The translations under genes and the position numbers were made by a program. Shown here piece by piece: positions 44,083-53,202 of a stretch of DNA of 64,000 nt. Under the pieces are notes generated by a model. The model saw nothing but the letters and a program-made list of their open reading frames with translations, did no database searches and was not told the origin of the DNA. The number at the start of each line of letters is the position of its first letter. Position 1 is the stretch's first letter. This DNA comes from Parageobacillus sp. KH3-4. Lineage in GTDB: Bacteria > Bacillota > Bacilli > Bacillales > Anoxybacillaceae. The stretch covers positions 3,134,001-3,198,000 of the forward strand of contig NZ_AP025627.1 in assembly GCF_022846435.1 (NCBI RefSeq). The letters run 5' to 3'.

Positions 44083-44526
44083 ATGAACAGCAATAAGGCA
44101 AAAACATTAGAAAACGCGCTTATCGGCGCCTGGGGGATTTCATTGGTCGCAACGCTTGGCAGCCTTTACTTTTCCGAAATTTTAAAATTTATCCCTTGCG
44201 ATCTTTGCTGGTTTCAACGGATTTTTATGTATCCGCAAGTGATTTTACTAGGGCTCGCTGCGATTCGCAAAGAATACAGCATCGCCCGCTATAGCTTGGC
44301 GCTGTCGGTCATCGGCGGGGCTATTTCCCTTTACCACTATCTTTTGCAAAAAGTACCTTTTTTTCAAAATCACGCTATTTCCTGTGGCCGCATTCCTTGC
44401 ACGGGACAGTACATTAATTGGCTCGGCTTTATTACGATTCCATTTTTAGCGCTAGTTGCCTTTTCTCTCATTAGCGTATTAAGCATCTTCATTATTCGCA
44501 AAGTGAAAGAAGGGAAACAAAGTTGA
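44083..44526 (+). CDS. bdbC: BdbC-like thiol-disulfide oxidoreductase (DsbB family)
   Basis: 147-residue membrane protein with four helices. The quinone-linked pair is C39-DL-C42 (IPCDLCWFQR), and the second pair lies in the extracellular loop (AISCGRIPCTGQY). It reoxidises a partner thiol oxidase outside the membrane. ATG 44083 follows GGGGATTTCAGTC. The stop overlaps the next gene's TTG by four bases. Confidence 0.92.
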   Translation: MNSNKAKTLENALIGAWGISLVATLGSLYFSEILKFIPCDLCWFQRIFMYPQVILLGLAAIRKEYSIARYSLALSVIGGAISLYHYLLQKVPFFQNHAISCGRIPCTGQYINWLGFITIPFLALVAFSLISVLSIFIIRKVKEGKQS

Positions 44527-44999
44527 AAAAGCTCTTTATTTTTGGATCGATTATTGTGGCGCTGTTTGCAGCGCTCGCCTTTGTCACGTCATATCAGCAA
44601 AAAGAAGCTGCCAAAGATAATCCGTACCATAAAAAAGAACTTGATCCCGCAACCGTTGCGCAGCTTGACGACCCGAACTATCAAAACCTTATCTTGCCGG
44701 ACGAATTAGAAAAGAAGCTAAAAAATAAAGAAACGGTCACCGTCTATTTTTATAGCCCGATTTGTCCGCATTGCCAAAAAACAACTCCGATCGTCGTTCC
44801 TTTGGCCAAGAAAATGGGAATCGATTTAAAAATGTTTAATTTGCTGGAATTTGAAGATGGATGGGACAAATATCATATTGAAGGGACACCAACGCTTGTT
44901 CATTACGAAAAAGGGAAGGAAGTAAAACGAATCGACGGTTATCATGAAGAGGCGGTGTTCCGCAACTGGTTTTCCTCGATTCAACATCGCCATCAATAA
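44523..44999 (+). CDS. Membrane-anchored thioredoxin-fold protein, partner of BdbC
   Basis: 158 residues, TTG 44523 overlapping the bdbC stop. The N-terminus is a signal anchor (about 3-22). The thioredoxin fold (about 60-155) has active site C81-PH-C84 (SPICPHCQKTTP) and cis-proline GTPTLVHY. CPHC is typical of oxidants of the DsbA/BdbD type, though the short form could act as a reductant. Coupled translation with bdbC points to an oxidation pair. Confidence 0.87.
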   Translation: MKKLFIFGSIIVALFAALAFVTSYQQKEAAKDNPYHKKELDPATVAQLDDPNYQNLILPDELEKKLKNKETVTVYFYSPICPHCQKTTPIVVPLAKKMGIDLKMFNLLEFEDGWDKYHIEGTPTLVHYEKGKEVKRIDGYHEEAVFRNWFSSIQHRHQ

Positions 45000-45030
45000 G
45001 GAGCTTGCCCCGCAACTGGCAAGCTCCGCC

Positions 45031-45429
45031 TCACATTAACCATTCGCTTTGTGATGGCAAATACATGCTGCATGGATAATGCTGCTTGGCGGCAAACTGC
45101 TCTATCGCAAACGGAAACATAATGCCGTACCGCCGAAGCAATTCAACGTTCCGCTGAAATACATCACGGTACCGTCCGCAATCTCCGCTTTTCCCTACAT
45201 ATTCAATGACGGTAATTAATGATTGCAGCGATGAAATAATTTGAAACGCTTCCTTCGTTGTCCCATTGTATTTTACGCGTTTTTCTTTTAATGGAAGAAC
45301 TTGCCATTTTTCAAACTCATGAATTTGTTCGTCAGCGAAATAATACGGAAAAATGTTTGTATAAAAATAATTTACTAAATAATGGATATATCCCTCTTGT
45401 TCTTTCGTTGCCGCATAAGCCGTATTCAT
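45031..45429 (-). CDS. yhcU: YhcU-like protein (DUF5365)
   Basis: 132 residues from ATG 45429 behind AGGTGGCAAGAGCG. NTAYAATKEQEGYIHYLVNYF then YTNIFPYYFADEQIHEFEKW matches the B. subtilis YhcU type. No catalytic motif recognised. Convergent with the BdbC pair and divergent from yhcT, as in B. subtilis. A GGAGCTTGCC/GGCAAGCTCC hairpin without T run (45001-45028) separates it from the upstream gene. Confidence 0.8.
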   Translation of the reverse strand: MNTAYAATKEQEGYIHYLVNYFYTNIFPYYFADEQIHEFEKWQVLPLKEKRVKYNGTTKEAFQIISSLQSLITVIEYVGKSGDCGRYRDVFQRNVELLRRYGIMFPFAIEQFAAKQHYPCSMYLPSQSEWLM

Positions 45430-45562
45430 CGCTCTTGCCACCTTTTTGCAATCACGCTTGCGCAATTATTAACAAAACGATACTATGAGTGTATCATACA
45501 TTATGTACACATAGAGGTAGAAAGTGTTTCCAACGCGGAAAAAATTCGGAGTGAAATGAACG

Positions 45563-46477
45563 ATGTGGTTAAAAAAAGGAGACTGGCTCGAATGCGCCAT
45601 TCCTTCTTTTTGGCAGGGGCAAACGATCGAATCGCTGCTGAAAGAAGTATGGTGCACTTCGAAAAAATTCGCGCACCAGCTGCGCATGGAAAAAGGAATT
45701 AAATTAAATGGAAAAGAAGTGCCATGGCAAACTACGTTACGAGAAAATGACCGTTTGCAGCTGTACCTTTATCAGCCTGAGCCTTCTGTCATTCTTCCCG
45801 AGTATCGGGAACTTTCCGTTTTATGGGAAGATGAGCATCTGCTCATTGTGAACAAGGAGGCCGGCATCGATATCCATCCTTCCGAGCCTTTTCAAACGGG
45901 AACGTTAGCGAACGCGGTCGCTTTTTATTTGCAAGCGCAAGGCATTTTGACGAAAGTGCGCCATATTCACCGGCTTGATCGCGATACATCGGGAACGATT
46001 TTGTTTGCCAAACATCCGCTTGCAGGCGCGACGCTCGATCGGATGCTGGAAAAGCGGCAAATCAAACGGACGTATGTAGCGCTCGTCCATGGCATTGTCA
46101 AAAATAAATCTGGAACGATTTCCGCCCCGATCGGGCGCGACCGCCATCATCCAACAAGGCGAAGAGTTTCGAGAACAGGCGCAAAAGCGGTGACGCACTA
46201 TCGCGTTTTACATACGTTTTTAAACGAGCAAGCATCGCTTGTCGAGCTTTCCCTTGACACCGGACGCACGCATCAAATCCGCGTCCATATGAGCTACATC
46301 GGTCATCCGTTAGTCGGCGATGTTCTTTATGGCGGCGAAAACACGTTTCATCGCCAAGCGCTACATGCCGTCAAACTATCGTTTTTGCATCCTTTTACGA
46401 AAGAAACGGTTTCATGCGTCGCTCCGGTTGACGATTTCCCCGTTGATATTGCGCGATTTTACATCGATTCACAATAA
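45563..46477 (+). CDS. yhcT: RluA family pseudouridine synthase, YhcT-like
   Basis: 304 residues. N-terminal S4-like RNA-binding part (about 15-75, IESLLKEVWCTSKKFAHQL) and RluA catalytic domain with HRLDRDTSGTILFAK (catalytic aspartate) near 145-155 and GRTHQIRVHMSYIGHPLVGD near 235. Modifies rRNA or tRNA uridines; the target is unknown. ATG 45563 follows GGAGTGAAATGAACG. Confidence 0.93.
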   Translation: MWLKKGDWLECAIPSFWQGQTIESLLKEVWCTSKKFAHQLRMEKGIKLNGKEVPWQTTLRENDRLQLYLYQPEPSVILPEYRELSVLWEDEHLLIVNKEAGIDIHPSEPFQTGTLANAVAFYLQAQGILTKVRHIHRLDRDTSGTILFAKHPLAGATLDRMLEKRQIKRTYVALVHGIVKNKSGTISAPIGRDRHHPTRRRVSRTGAKAVTHYRVLHTFLNEQASLVELSLDTGRTHQIRVHMSYIGHPLVGDVLYGGENTFHRQALHAVKLSFLHPFTKETVSCVAPVDDFPVDIARFYIDSQ

Positions 46478-46479
46478 AA

Positions 46480-46502
46480 GGCAGACGCTAAAACGTCTGC
46501 CC
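46480..46502 (-). terminator. Terminator of the CNNM/CorC gene
   Basis: GGCAGACG-CTAAAA-CGTCTGCC followed on the minus strand by TTTTAT. Confidence 0.82.
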
Positions 46503-47848
46503 TATAAACGAAGTTCTTCCTTTTCGCCGAACACATCATCTTGTGTTTCCTCTTCTTTCTCCTGCTTCAAGACTTCCACCGTTTTCACATGGTGGCCGTC
46601 CATCTCCTTCACCGTAAACAAGTAATTGTCTATTTCGACGCTATCGCCTACTTTAATATCATAGTGTTTCGTCAAAATCCAGCCCCCAATCGTATCGACA
46701 TCATCATCATCGATGGAAAGGCCGAACAAATCGTTCACTTCGCTAATCAACACTTTTCCGTCGACAATCGTACGCGTTTCATCCACTTTTTGGATCAGTG
46801 GAATTTCATCCACGTCAAATTCGTCTTGAATTTCGCCAACGATTTCTTCTAAAATATCTTCGACAGTGACAAGTCCCGATGTTCCGCCGTACTCGTCGAC
46901 CAAAATTGCCATGTGAATGCGCTCTTTCTGCATTTTCACAAGCAAATCATGAATAGCGATTGACTCAATTACCTGAATGATTGGACGGATATAATCTTTC
47001 ATTTGTTTTTCTGCGGATGGGTTTGTCACAAGATCAGTAAACACTTCTTTCACGTTGATGAGCCCGAGAACGTGGTCTTTATCGCCGTCGATCACCGGAT
47101 AACGCGTATATTTTTCCTCTTTAATAATTTCCAAATTCTCTTTCACGCTTCGATTGATATCGAGCGCCACAATTTCTTTGCGCGGCACCATAATTTCTTT
47201 TGCAATCCGGTCGTCAAAACGAAAAATATTGTTCACATACCGATATTCCGATTGGTTAATCTCCCCGCTTTTGTAGCTTTCTGATAAAATGAGGCGCAGC
47301 TCTTCTTCGGAATGGGCAATTTCATGTTCTGCGGCCGGCTGCAGCCCAAACACTTTGGTGACAAGGCGCGCTGAATTGTTGAGCGTCCAAATAAACGGAT
47401 ACATCGCTTTATAAAATAAAATAAGCGGTTGTGCGGTAAACAGCGTGATCGCTTCTGCTTTATGAATGGCAAACGTTTTTGGTGCCAGCTCGCCGACCAC
47501 GACATGAAGAAACGTAATCGCCGAAAAGGCAATAACGAAGGATAAAACGTGCGAAAGCGACTCCGATAAATGGATGCGCTCAAAAAGCGGCGTTAGTATC
47601 CTTTCCACCGTTGGTTCACCGAGCCAACCAAGCCCCAGCGACGTCATCGTAATGCCTAATTGATTCGCCGATAAATAGCCGTCAAGGTTAGAAATCACCT
47701 TTTTGGCAGCAATCGCCCGTTTGTTTCCTTCGCTAACTAATTGGTCAATGCGCGAGCTGCGAACTTTGACAATCGCAAATTCCGAAGCTACAAAAAAAGC
47801 GGTACATGCGATAAGCAAAGCCACTATCAATAAATTGACTATGTCCAA
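46502..47848 (-). CDS. CNNM/CorC family membrane protein (probable Mg2+ or divalent cation exporter)
   Basis: 448 residues. DUF21/CNNM membrane domain (about 1-190), a CBS pair (about 210-340) with VIDGDKDHVLGLINVKEVF and VDEYGGTSGLVTVEDILEEIVGEIQDEFD, and a CorC/HlyC-type C-terminal domain. Related to the B. subtilis Mg2+ exporters MpfA/YhdP type. TTG 47848 is the only reasonable start. It lies 36 bases downstream of AGGAGGT (47890-47884), with an 8-bp GC hairpin (47856-47878) between the two. See findings. Confidence 0.9.
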   Translation of the reverse strand: MDIVNLLIVALLIACTAFFVASEFAIVKVRSSRIDQLVSEGNKRAIAAKKVISNLDGYLSANQLGITMTSLGLGWLGEPTVERILTPLFERIHLSESLSHVLSFVIAFSAITFLHVVVGELAPKTFAIHKAEAITLFTAQPLILFYKAMYPFIWTLNNSARLVTKVFGLQPAAEHEIAHSEEELRLILSESYKSGEINQSEYRYVNNIFRFDDRIAKEIMVPRKEIVALDINRSVKENLEIIKEEKYTRYPVIDGDKDHVLGLINVKEVFTDLVTNPSAEKQMKDYIRPIIQVIESIAIHDLLVKMQKERIHMAILVDEYGGTSGLVTVEDILEEIVGEIQDEFDVDEIPLIQKVDETRTIVDGKVLISEVNDLFGLSIDDDDVDTIGGWILTKHYDIKVGDSVEIDNYLFTVKEMDGHHVKTVEVLKQEKEEETQDDVFGEKEELRL

Positions 47849-47855
47849 TTGGTTT

Positions 47856-47890
47856 CCGGGCGCGGATCGTGCGCCCGGATCACACCTCCT
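47856..47890 (-). promoter_or_regulatory. Ribosome binding site separated from its TTG start by a hairpin
   Basis: The minus strand reads AGGAGGT (47890-47884), then CCGGGCGC-ACGATCC-GCGCCCGG (47878-47856), then AAACCAA and TTG 47848. A nominal gap of 36 bases shrinks to about 13 if the perfect 8-bp stem forms. No other start codon lies in frame between the two. Confidence 0.6.
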
Positions 47891-47908
47891 ACAGACAGGT
47901 TTCTGTTC

Positions 47909-48598
47909 TTATTCATCATTATTGCTGCTTTGCGTAAAAATTAACACGTATTTTAACAATTCTAAAACCGAAATGAGCGTTGCTGCCACATACGTCAATG
48001 CGGCCGCTCCTAATACTTTGTTGACGCCGCGCTTTTCATCCGGGTAAATAAGCCCTTCTGCCAACATAAACTTTTTCGCCCGCGAGCTTGCGTTAAACTC
48101 TACCGGCAACGTAATGAGTTGAAAAGCAACGGCAAAGGAGAAGAAGATAATCCCTAAGCCAATCAGCGAAAGCTGATGAAGCAAAAACCCGACTAGCAAT
48201 AAAAACGGTGCCACTCCCGATGCGAAATTTACGATTGGAAACATGCGATGGCGGAGCACTAGCGCGCCGTATGCTTGCTGATGCTGCACCGCATGCCCGA
48301 CTTCGTGCGCGGCAACCGATATAGAAGCAATCGACCGTCCATAATATACCGGTTCCGACAAGCGGACGACACGCGAAATCGGATCATAATGGTCCGTTAA
48401 TCTTCCCGGAATTACTTCAACCGGTACATCATAAAGGCCGTTACGGTCCAAAATCATGCGCGCCACTTCCGCACCTGACAAACCGGAAGAAGCTGGAACT
48501 TGTGACCAAGCATTGAAGTTGCTTGAAACTTTCCATTGCGCCCATAGCGAAACGCCAAAGGCAATGAGAATGACAAAATCCATCGGATGGAATAGCAT
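47909..48598 (-). CDS. YugP-type zinc metallopeptidase (membrane)
   Basis: 229 residues from ATG 48598 (the GTG one codon earlier is closer to GGAGGG). Zinc-binding HEVGHAVQH near residue 97, preceded by YDPISRVVRLSEPVYYGRSIASISVAAHE. Three or four membrane helices. Family known as neutral zinc metallopeptidase type 2. Physiological substrate unknown. It lies 60 bases upstream of the CorC gene in the same direction, probably one transcript. Confidence 0.9.
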   Translation of the reverse strand: MLFHPMDFVILIAFGVSLWAQWKVSSNFNAWSQVPASSGLSGAEVARMILDRNGLYDVPVEVIPGRLTDHYDPISRVVRLSEPVYYGRSIASISVAAHEVGHAVQHQQAYGALVLRHRMFPIVNFASGVAPFLLLVGFLLHQLSLIGLGIIFFSFAVAFQLITLPVEFNASSRAKKFMLAEGLIYPDEKRGVNKVLGAAALTYVAATLISVLELLKYVLIFTQSSNNDE

Positions 48599-48743
48599 CA
48601 CAGCACCCTCCGTTATCCTCTATCACATAAAATGTGTATACTAATATTTATTGTACTTTAACGATCATTCATACGTCAAATGATACAATTTATTAATGGC
48701 TTACAAGGAAAATTTGCATATACATACAAAATCCCGTTTTGTA

Positions 48744-48780
48744 AAATGGGGCTTTCCTCCACAGAAAAGCCCCATTTTTT
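48744..48780. terminator. Terminator after the aldo/keto reductase gene
   Basis: ATGGGGCTTT with AAAAGCCCCAT. Followed by TTTTTT on plus and TTTTAC on minus. Confidence 0.82.
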
Positions 48781-48793
48781 ACTTGCGATGCCG

Positions 48794-49621
48794 TTAAAAA
48801 TCGAAATTGTCCGGATCCGGTCCGATTCGTTTGTTCAAATTAAGCGCATCAATTTTTGCCATTTCCTCCGCCGTTAGCTCAAAATCGAAAATATCTGCAT
48901 TTTCCTTAATGCGCTGCGGCGTTACCGACTTTGGAATTGTCACTACTTCATTTTGCAAATCCCAACGAAGAATGACTTGCGCTGGGGTTTTCCCGTATTT
49001 TTTGCCAATCTCGACAAGCGTCGCTTCTTGCAAAACTTCCCCTCTCATCAATGGCGACCATGCTTCAAGCTGAATGCCGTGCTGCTTGCAAAACGCATGA
49101 AGCTCTTTTTGAGTCAAGCGAGGATGATATTCCACTTGATTGACCATCGGCTTAATCTCGCAATCGGCCATTAAATCCTCTAAATGGTGGATGTGGAAAT
49201 TGCTGACGCCAATCGCGCGCACACGTCCATCTTTATACAATTTTTCTAGCGCTTTATATGTTTCTTTATATTTTCCCTTAACAGGCCAGTGCACTAAATA
49301 TAAGTCCACATAATCAAGGCCTAACTTTTTCAAGCTTGTTTCAAACGCTTTCAATGTTGTTTCATATCCTTGATCGGAGTTCCACACTTTTGTCGTGATA
49401 AATATTTCCTCGCGCGGAATCCCTGATTCGCGAACCGCTTTCCCGACTCCTTCTTCGTTTTGGTAATATGCCGCCGTGTCAATATGGCGATAGCCGATTT
49501 CCAACGCGGTGCGCACCGCATTAATGACTTCTTCACCATCTTTCACCTTATAAACCCCAAGTCCAAGCCACGGCATTTGCACGCCATTATGCAATGTGAC
49601 ACGGTCTTGCAGATGTTTCAT
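48794..49621 (-). CDS. Aldo/keto reductase (AKR5-like)
   Basis: 275 residues of (alpha/beta)8 barrel. Catalytic tetrad D48, Y53, K78 and H111 ([29 protein letters not shown]). NADPH-binding [13 protein letters not shown]. Reduces aldehydes and diketones, such as methylglyoxal, in related YtbE/YvgN proteins. Monocistronic. ATG 49621 with GGGAGAGAAAAAT upstream. Confidence 0.93.
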   Translation of the reverse strand: MKHLQDRVTLHNGVQMPWLGLGVYKVKDGEEVINAVRTALEIGYRHIDTAAYYQNEEGVGKAVRESGIPREEIFITTKVWNSDQGYETTLKAFETSLKKLGLDYVDLYLVHWPVKGKYKETYKALEKLYKDGRVRAIGVSNFHIHHLEDLMADCEIKPMVNQVEYHPRLTQKELHAFCKQHGIQLEAWSPLMRGEVLQEATLVEIGKKYGKTPAQVILRWDLQNEVVTIPKSVTPQRIKENADIFDFELTAEEMAKIDALNLNKRIGPDPDNFDF

Positions 49622-49707
49622 ATTTTTCTCTCCCTTTCAAAAATTTATTTTAATTTTATTATCTTGGCATACGTGAAAAAAAGCAAAATATATGCATATG
49701 CATAAAA

Positions 49708-49734
49708 AAAGATGAGGATGAGCCTCATCTTTTA
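49708..49734 (-). terminator. Terminator after wrbA
   Basis: On the minus strand AGATGAGG-CTCAT-CCTCATCT then TTTTTTTATG. Confidence 0.85.
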
Positions 49735-50346
49735 TTGTTGCATTCCATTTTTTACCCATTGCGCGACTTGGACAGTGCGACGTGCTTGATGTTTCACAGC
49801 TGCTTCCACATTTTCTACCATTTTTCCGTTTTGATCGACGGTCACGGTCGTTCCATACGGGTTTCCACCCGCGGCAAAAATAGATGGATCTGTATATCCA
49901 GGCGCTACGACAATCGCACCCCAATGGTACATTGTTGTATATAGTTGCAAAATGGTTTGTTCTTGGCCGCCATGCGCGTTTCCTGCAGATGCCATCGCGC
50001 TGACCACTTTGTTGGCAAGTTTTCCTTGCGCCCACAATCCGCCGGTCGTATCTAAAAATTGTTTTAATTGGGAAGGGACATTGCCAAAGCGAGTCGGCAC
50101 GCTGAAAATAATGGCATCTGCCCATTCCAAATCTTCCAATGTAGCTGTTGGAACGTCTTTTGTCGCTTCCGCGTGCGCCTTCCACGCCGGATTTGATTCA
50201 ATCGCTTCTTTTGGCGCGAGTTCAGGAACTTTTACTACTTTTACTTCTGCTCCTGCTTCTTTCGCCGCTTCTTCTGCCCATTTCGCCAATTGATAGTTCG
50301 TGCCTGTTGAGCTGTAATAAATAATTGCTAATTTTACGTTCGCCAT
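49732..50346 (-). CDS. wrbA: NAD(P)H:quinone oxidoreductase, WrbA family
   Basis: 204-residue flavodoxin-like protein. FMN-binding YYSSTGTNYQLAKWAEEAAKEAG at the N-terminus, SVPTRFGNVPSQLKQFLDTTGGLW in the middle and SAGNAHGGQEQTILQLYTTMYHWGAIVV for the WrbA-specific loop. Reduces quinones by two electrons. ATG 50346 follows AAAGGAGAGAATGGACG. A 26-base palindrome (50487-50512) upstream resembles MhqR-type quinone-responsive operators. Confidence 0.93.
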   Translation of the reverse strand: MANVKLAIIYYSSTGTNYQLAKWAEEAAKEAGAEVKVVKVPELAPKEAIESNPAWKAHAEATKDVPTATLEDLEWADAIIFSVPTRFGNVPSQLKQFLDTTGGLWAQGKLANKVVSAMASAGNAHGGQEQTILQLYTTMYHWGAIVVAPGYTDPSIFAAGGNPYGTTVTVDQNGKMVENVEAAVKHQARRTVQVAQWVKNGMQQ

Positions 50347-50361
50347 CGTCCATTCTCTCCT

Positions 50362-50445
50362 TTATGCGGATTTTTTCGGCAAATGACCGAATGCTTCACA
50401 AATTTGCTGGAACTTTCCAATCGTAATTTGTCCGTTTTTTCGCAT
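50362..50445 (-). CDS. Possible 27-residue peptide upstream of wrbA
   Basis: ATG 50445 behind AAGGAA encodes MRKNGQITIGKFQQICEAFG then HLPKKSA, and its stop is 15 bases before the wrbA ATG. No family recognised. It lies between the palindromic operator and wrbA, so it would be co-transcribed. It may be a leader peptide or a remnant of a regulator gene. Confidence 0.4.
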   Translation of the reverse strand: MRKNGQITIGKFQQICEAFGHLPKKSA

Positions 50446-50486
50446 TTCATTCATTTCCTTATTAAAGGCCACATAAACACTTAATT

Positions 50487-50512
50487 CATAAATCTCGAAC
50501 TCAAGATTTATG
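50487..50512. promoter_or_regulatory. Long palindromic operator upstream of wrbA, MhqR-like
   Basis: 12-base arms CATAAATCTCGA and TCAAGATTTATG around AC; one mismatch between the arms. The core ATCTYGA-N2-TCRAGAT resembles operators of the quinone-sensing MarR regulator MhqR (from memory). The regulator gene is not in the window. Confidence 0.6.
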
Positions 50513-50627
50513 ATATAAAACGAATTCGTTCTTGTCAACCGAAAACGAAAAATTGCTTTTCTGCCGTATTCAGCAAGAACTCGCAGTGAATCGGCAGAAA
50601 AGCACATAGATGCAAAATTGCTAAAGT

Positions 50628-51893
50628 TCACTTTGCCACAGCTATATTCGTTCTATCCTCATTTTGTTCTGCAGAAGGATGAAATTCGTCTTCCATTTTG
50701 GAAACAACAACCGTCGCTACCGCATTGCCAATGATGTTCGTAATGGCGCGCGCTTCTGACATAAAGCGGTCAACACCAAGCAACAATGCGATTCCTTCCA
50801 CCGGAATCATTGGGAACGCCGCTAACGTTGCAGCAAGCGTAATAAATCCGGAACCTGTAACACCAGCTGCCCCTTTCGACGTTAACATTAAGATTCCAAG
50901 CAACGTAAGCTCTTGCCAAATCGTTAAGTCAATACCATAAGCCTGTGCAATAAAAATCGCCGCCATCGACAGATAAATCGATGTTCCGTCAAGGTTAAAC
51001 GAATAGCCAGTCGGCACAACAAGCCCGACAACCGATTTAGAGCAACCGTACTTTTCAAGACGCTCCATCAGTTTTGGAAGCGCCGACTCAGAAGAAGATG
51101 TGCCAAGCACAAGCAAAATTTCTTCTTTGATATAAGCGATAAATTTGAAAATGTTAAACCCGTAAAATTTCGCGATCAATCCGAGGACAACGAAGATAAA
51201 CAGCGCCATCGTAATATATACAGAGCCCATTAGTTTTCCAAGCGACACTAACGAACTGATTCCAAACGTGCCAATCGTATACGCCATCGCGCCGAACGCC
51301 GCAATCGGCGATACTTTCATCACCATATTGACGACGCCGAAGAAGATGTCCGTTAAACGTTCAAACAACGCGACAACCGGTTTCGCTTTTTCTCCCAATG
51401 CCGCTGTCGAGAGGCCGAACAAAATCGCAAAGAATAAAATTGGCAGCAATTCCCCTTTCGCAAATGCCCCGATGACGTTATCTGGAATAATGCTAAGCAA
51501 AAACTCAATGACACCGTGATTCACTTCTTCGGCTTGTTTCGTATATTGCGACACATCTCCGCCTTTTACCGCATCTATATTAAATCCTACCCCCGGTTTG
51601 ATTAAATTAACGACAATAATCCCGATCGCCAAGGCAAACGTCGTCACAATTTCAAAGTAAATAAGCGCTTTTCCACCGATTCGGCCGACTTTTTTCAAAT
51701 CCCCCATGTTGCCGATTCCAATCACAACCGTGAAGAAAATGATCGGCGCAATCACCATTTTGATTAACTTAATGAATGCGTCCGCAAGCACTTTTAATTT
51801 CGCGCCAAATTCAGGAAATAAAAATCCAACAATAATTCCTAAAATAATTCCAATAATCACTTGGACGGTTAAATTTTTTAATTTCCCCCGCAT
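50628..51893 (-). CDS. dctP: C4-dicarboxylate/H+ symporter (DAACS family), DctP-like
   Basis: 421-residue transporter. ATG 51893 (GGAAGGAGAGGGAGAA). DAACS motifs: serine-rich [44 protein letters not shown], later [19 protein letters not shown] and [21 protein letters not shown]. Imports succinate, fumarate and malate. The adjacent DctB-DctS-DctR set matches the B. subtilis dct locus, where DctR activates dctP. Confidence 0.93.
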   Translation of the reverse strand: MRGKLKNLTVQVIIGIILGIIVGFLFPEFGAKLKVLADAFIKLIKMVIAPIIFFTVVIGIGNMGDLKKVGRIGGKALIYFEIVTTFALAIGIIVVNLIKPGVGFNIDAVKGGDVSQYTKQAEEVNHGVIEFLLSIIPDNVIGAFAKGELLPILFFAILFGLSTAALGEKAKPVVALFERLTDIFFGVVNMVMKVSPIAAFGAMAYTIGTFGISSLVSLGKLMGSVYITMALFIFVVLGLIAKFYGFNIFKFIAYIKEEILLVLGTSSSESALPKLMERLEKYGCSKSVVGLVVPTGYSFNLDGTSIYLSMAAIFIAQAYGIDLTIWQELTLLGILMLTSKGAAGVTGSGFITLAATLAAFPMIPVEGIALLLGVDRFMSEARAITNIIGNAVATVVVSKMEDEFHPSAEQNEDRTNIAVAK

Positions 51894-52024
51894 TTCTCCC
51901 TCTCCTTCCGTTGTCTTGATAACGCTTTCATCTTGTCTGTTTTTTATGTTAACGCAATGTTCAGAAAATAAAAATATTATGTTAATAATGGTCTTTTTGA
52001 TCTTTTTGGTCTCCAAAACAACAA

Positions 52025-52047
52025 ACGGCCCTATGTTAAAAGGCCGT
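52025..52047 (-). terminator. Terminator after dctB
   Basis: ACGGCC-N11-GGCCGT, followed on the minus strand by TTGTTTTGG. A weak T run. Confidence 0.55.
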
Positions 52048-53093
52048 CTATTTGTCTCTGTGTTTTATTTCGCGAAGCAGCTTATCGCCAAACTCTTTTT
52101 TAAATTGATCATACAAAGGGGAAAACCGCTGTTCCCACTGTTTTTTTCTTCCTCCGATAGCTTATGGATATGAATATGTTTGTTTTGTTCTATTTTTTTT
52201 AACTCCTCTTCATTCTGCCTTTTCGATTGCTGCAAATTCCATACCGTCGTTTCCTGCATCGCCTCTGTAATTTTTTGCTGAATGTCTTTCGGCAAACTTT
52301 CCCAAAACGATTTGTTCATCATCACGGCATATCCAAGATACCCGTGATTGCTAATCGTTATATACGGCTGAAATTTGTAAAAACCTTTCGAATAAATATT
52401 GGAAATCGTATTTTCCTGTCCGTCAAATTCATGATTTTCTAAGGAACGATATACATGATTAAACGAAACAACAATCGGATCGCCTCCCAACAAACGAAAT
52501 TGCCTTGCAATCACTTCACTTGGCATGATGCGGAAGCGCAATCCGCGAAAATCGTCAGGGCGGATCAGCGGCCGAGCCGTGCCTATCATTTGTTTAAAAC
52601 CGTTGCTCCATAATGCCAATCCTTTAATTCCTTTTTCATCTAGCATCGCTAAAAGCTGTTTCCCTACATCTCCCGTAAACGTCCGCTCCACATCGCGATA
52701 ATCTTGAAATAAAAACGGCAAATCTAACACTTGCCATTCGGGGATTAATTCCGTCACATTCGAAAACGCCGGCGCAATCATTTGCACGTTACCGCGCAAC
52801 AATGCATCCATTTCCTCGCCGTCAGAATATAAGGAACCGTTCGGAAATACTTCTACTTTTACACGACCATTTGTTTTTTTCTCGACAAGATCGGCAAACT
52901 TTTGCGCCGCTAATCCTTTCGGTGTATTTTCCGCTACTACGTGGCTAAAATAGATAACAATTTGCTTTTTTAGCCCTTGTTGTTCATCATCATACACCAT
53001 ATTTTCATTGCGAAAATGCGGTGTTAATAAGAGCCATGCACTTCCTAAACAGACCAGTAAAACAAGAAACAACATCCACCATTTCTTTTTCAT
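52048..53093 (-). pseudogene. dctB: DctB-like dicarboxylate-binding co-sensor (TRAP DctP family) with a late frameshift
   Basis: ATG 53093 encodes a membrane anchor (about 5-23) and a TRAP-type solute-binding domain: YFSHVVAENTPKGLAAQKFADLVEKKTNGRVKVEVFPNGSLY and NMVFN-like Q-rich lobes. Near residue 315 the frame leaves the homologous course at a run of seven T (plus, 52141-52147). One more base would restore KKQWEQRFSPLYDQFKKEFG to the stop at 52048. As it stands the frame ends at 52065 with an unrelated tail (NSGNSGFPLCMINLKKS). About 90% of the protein is unaffected. In B. subtilis DctB works with the sensor kinase DctS. A sequence error or slippage is possible. Confidence 0.8.
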
Positions 53094-53202
53094 GTTCCGC
53101 ACCGTTTATATACGTTTTTACTCAAATTTTATCATACTGTTGCAGAAATGCTAAAATAAATACAAATTATTTATTTTCCATAAAGATGAGGTATTTATAG
53201 CA

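Noticed and set aside
44999-45030. Hairpin GGAGCTTGCC/GGCAAGCTCC as a terminator
   Set aside because: No T run on either strand; its role is unclear.
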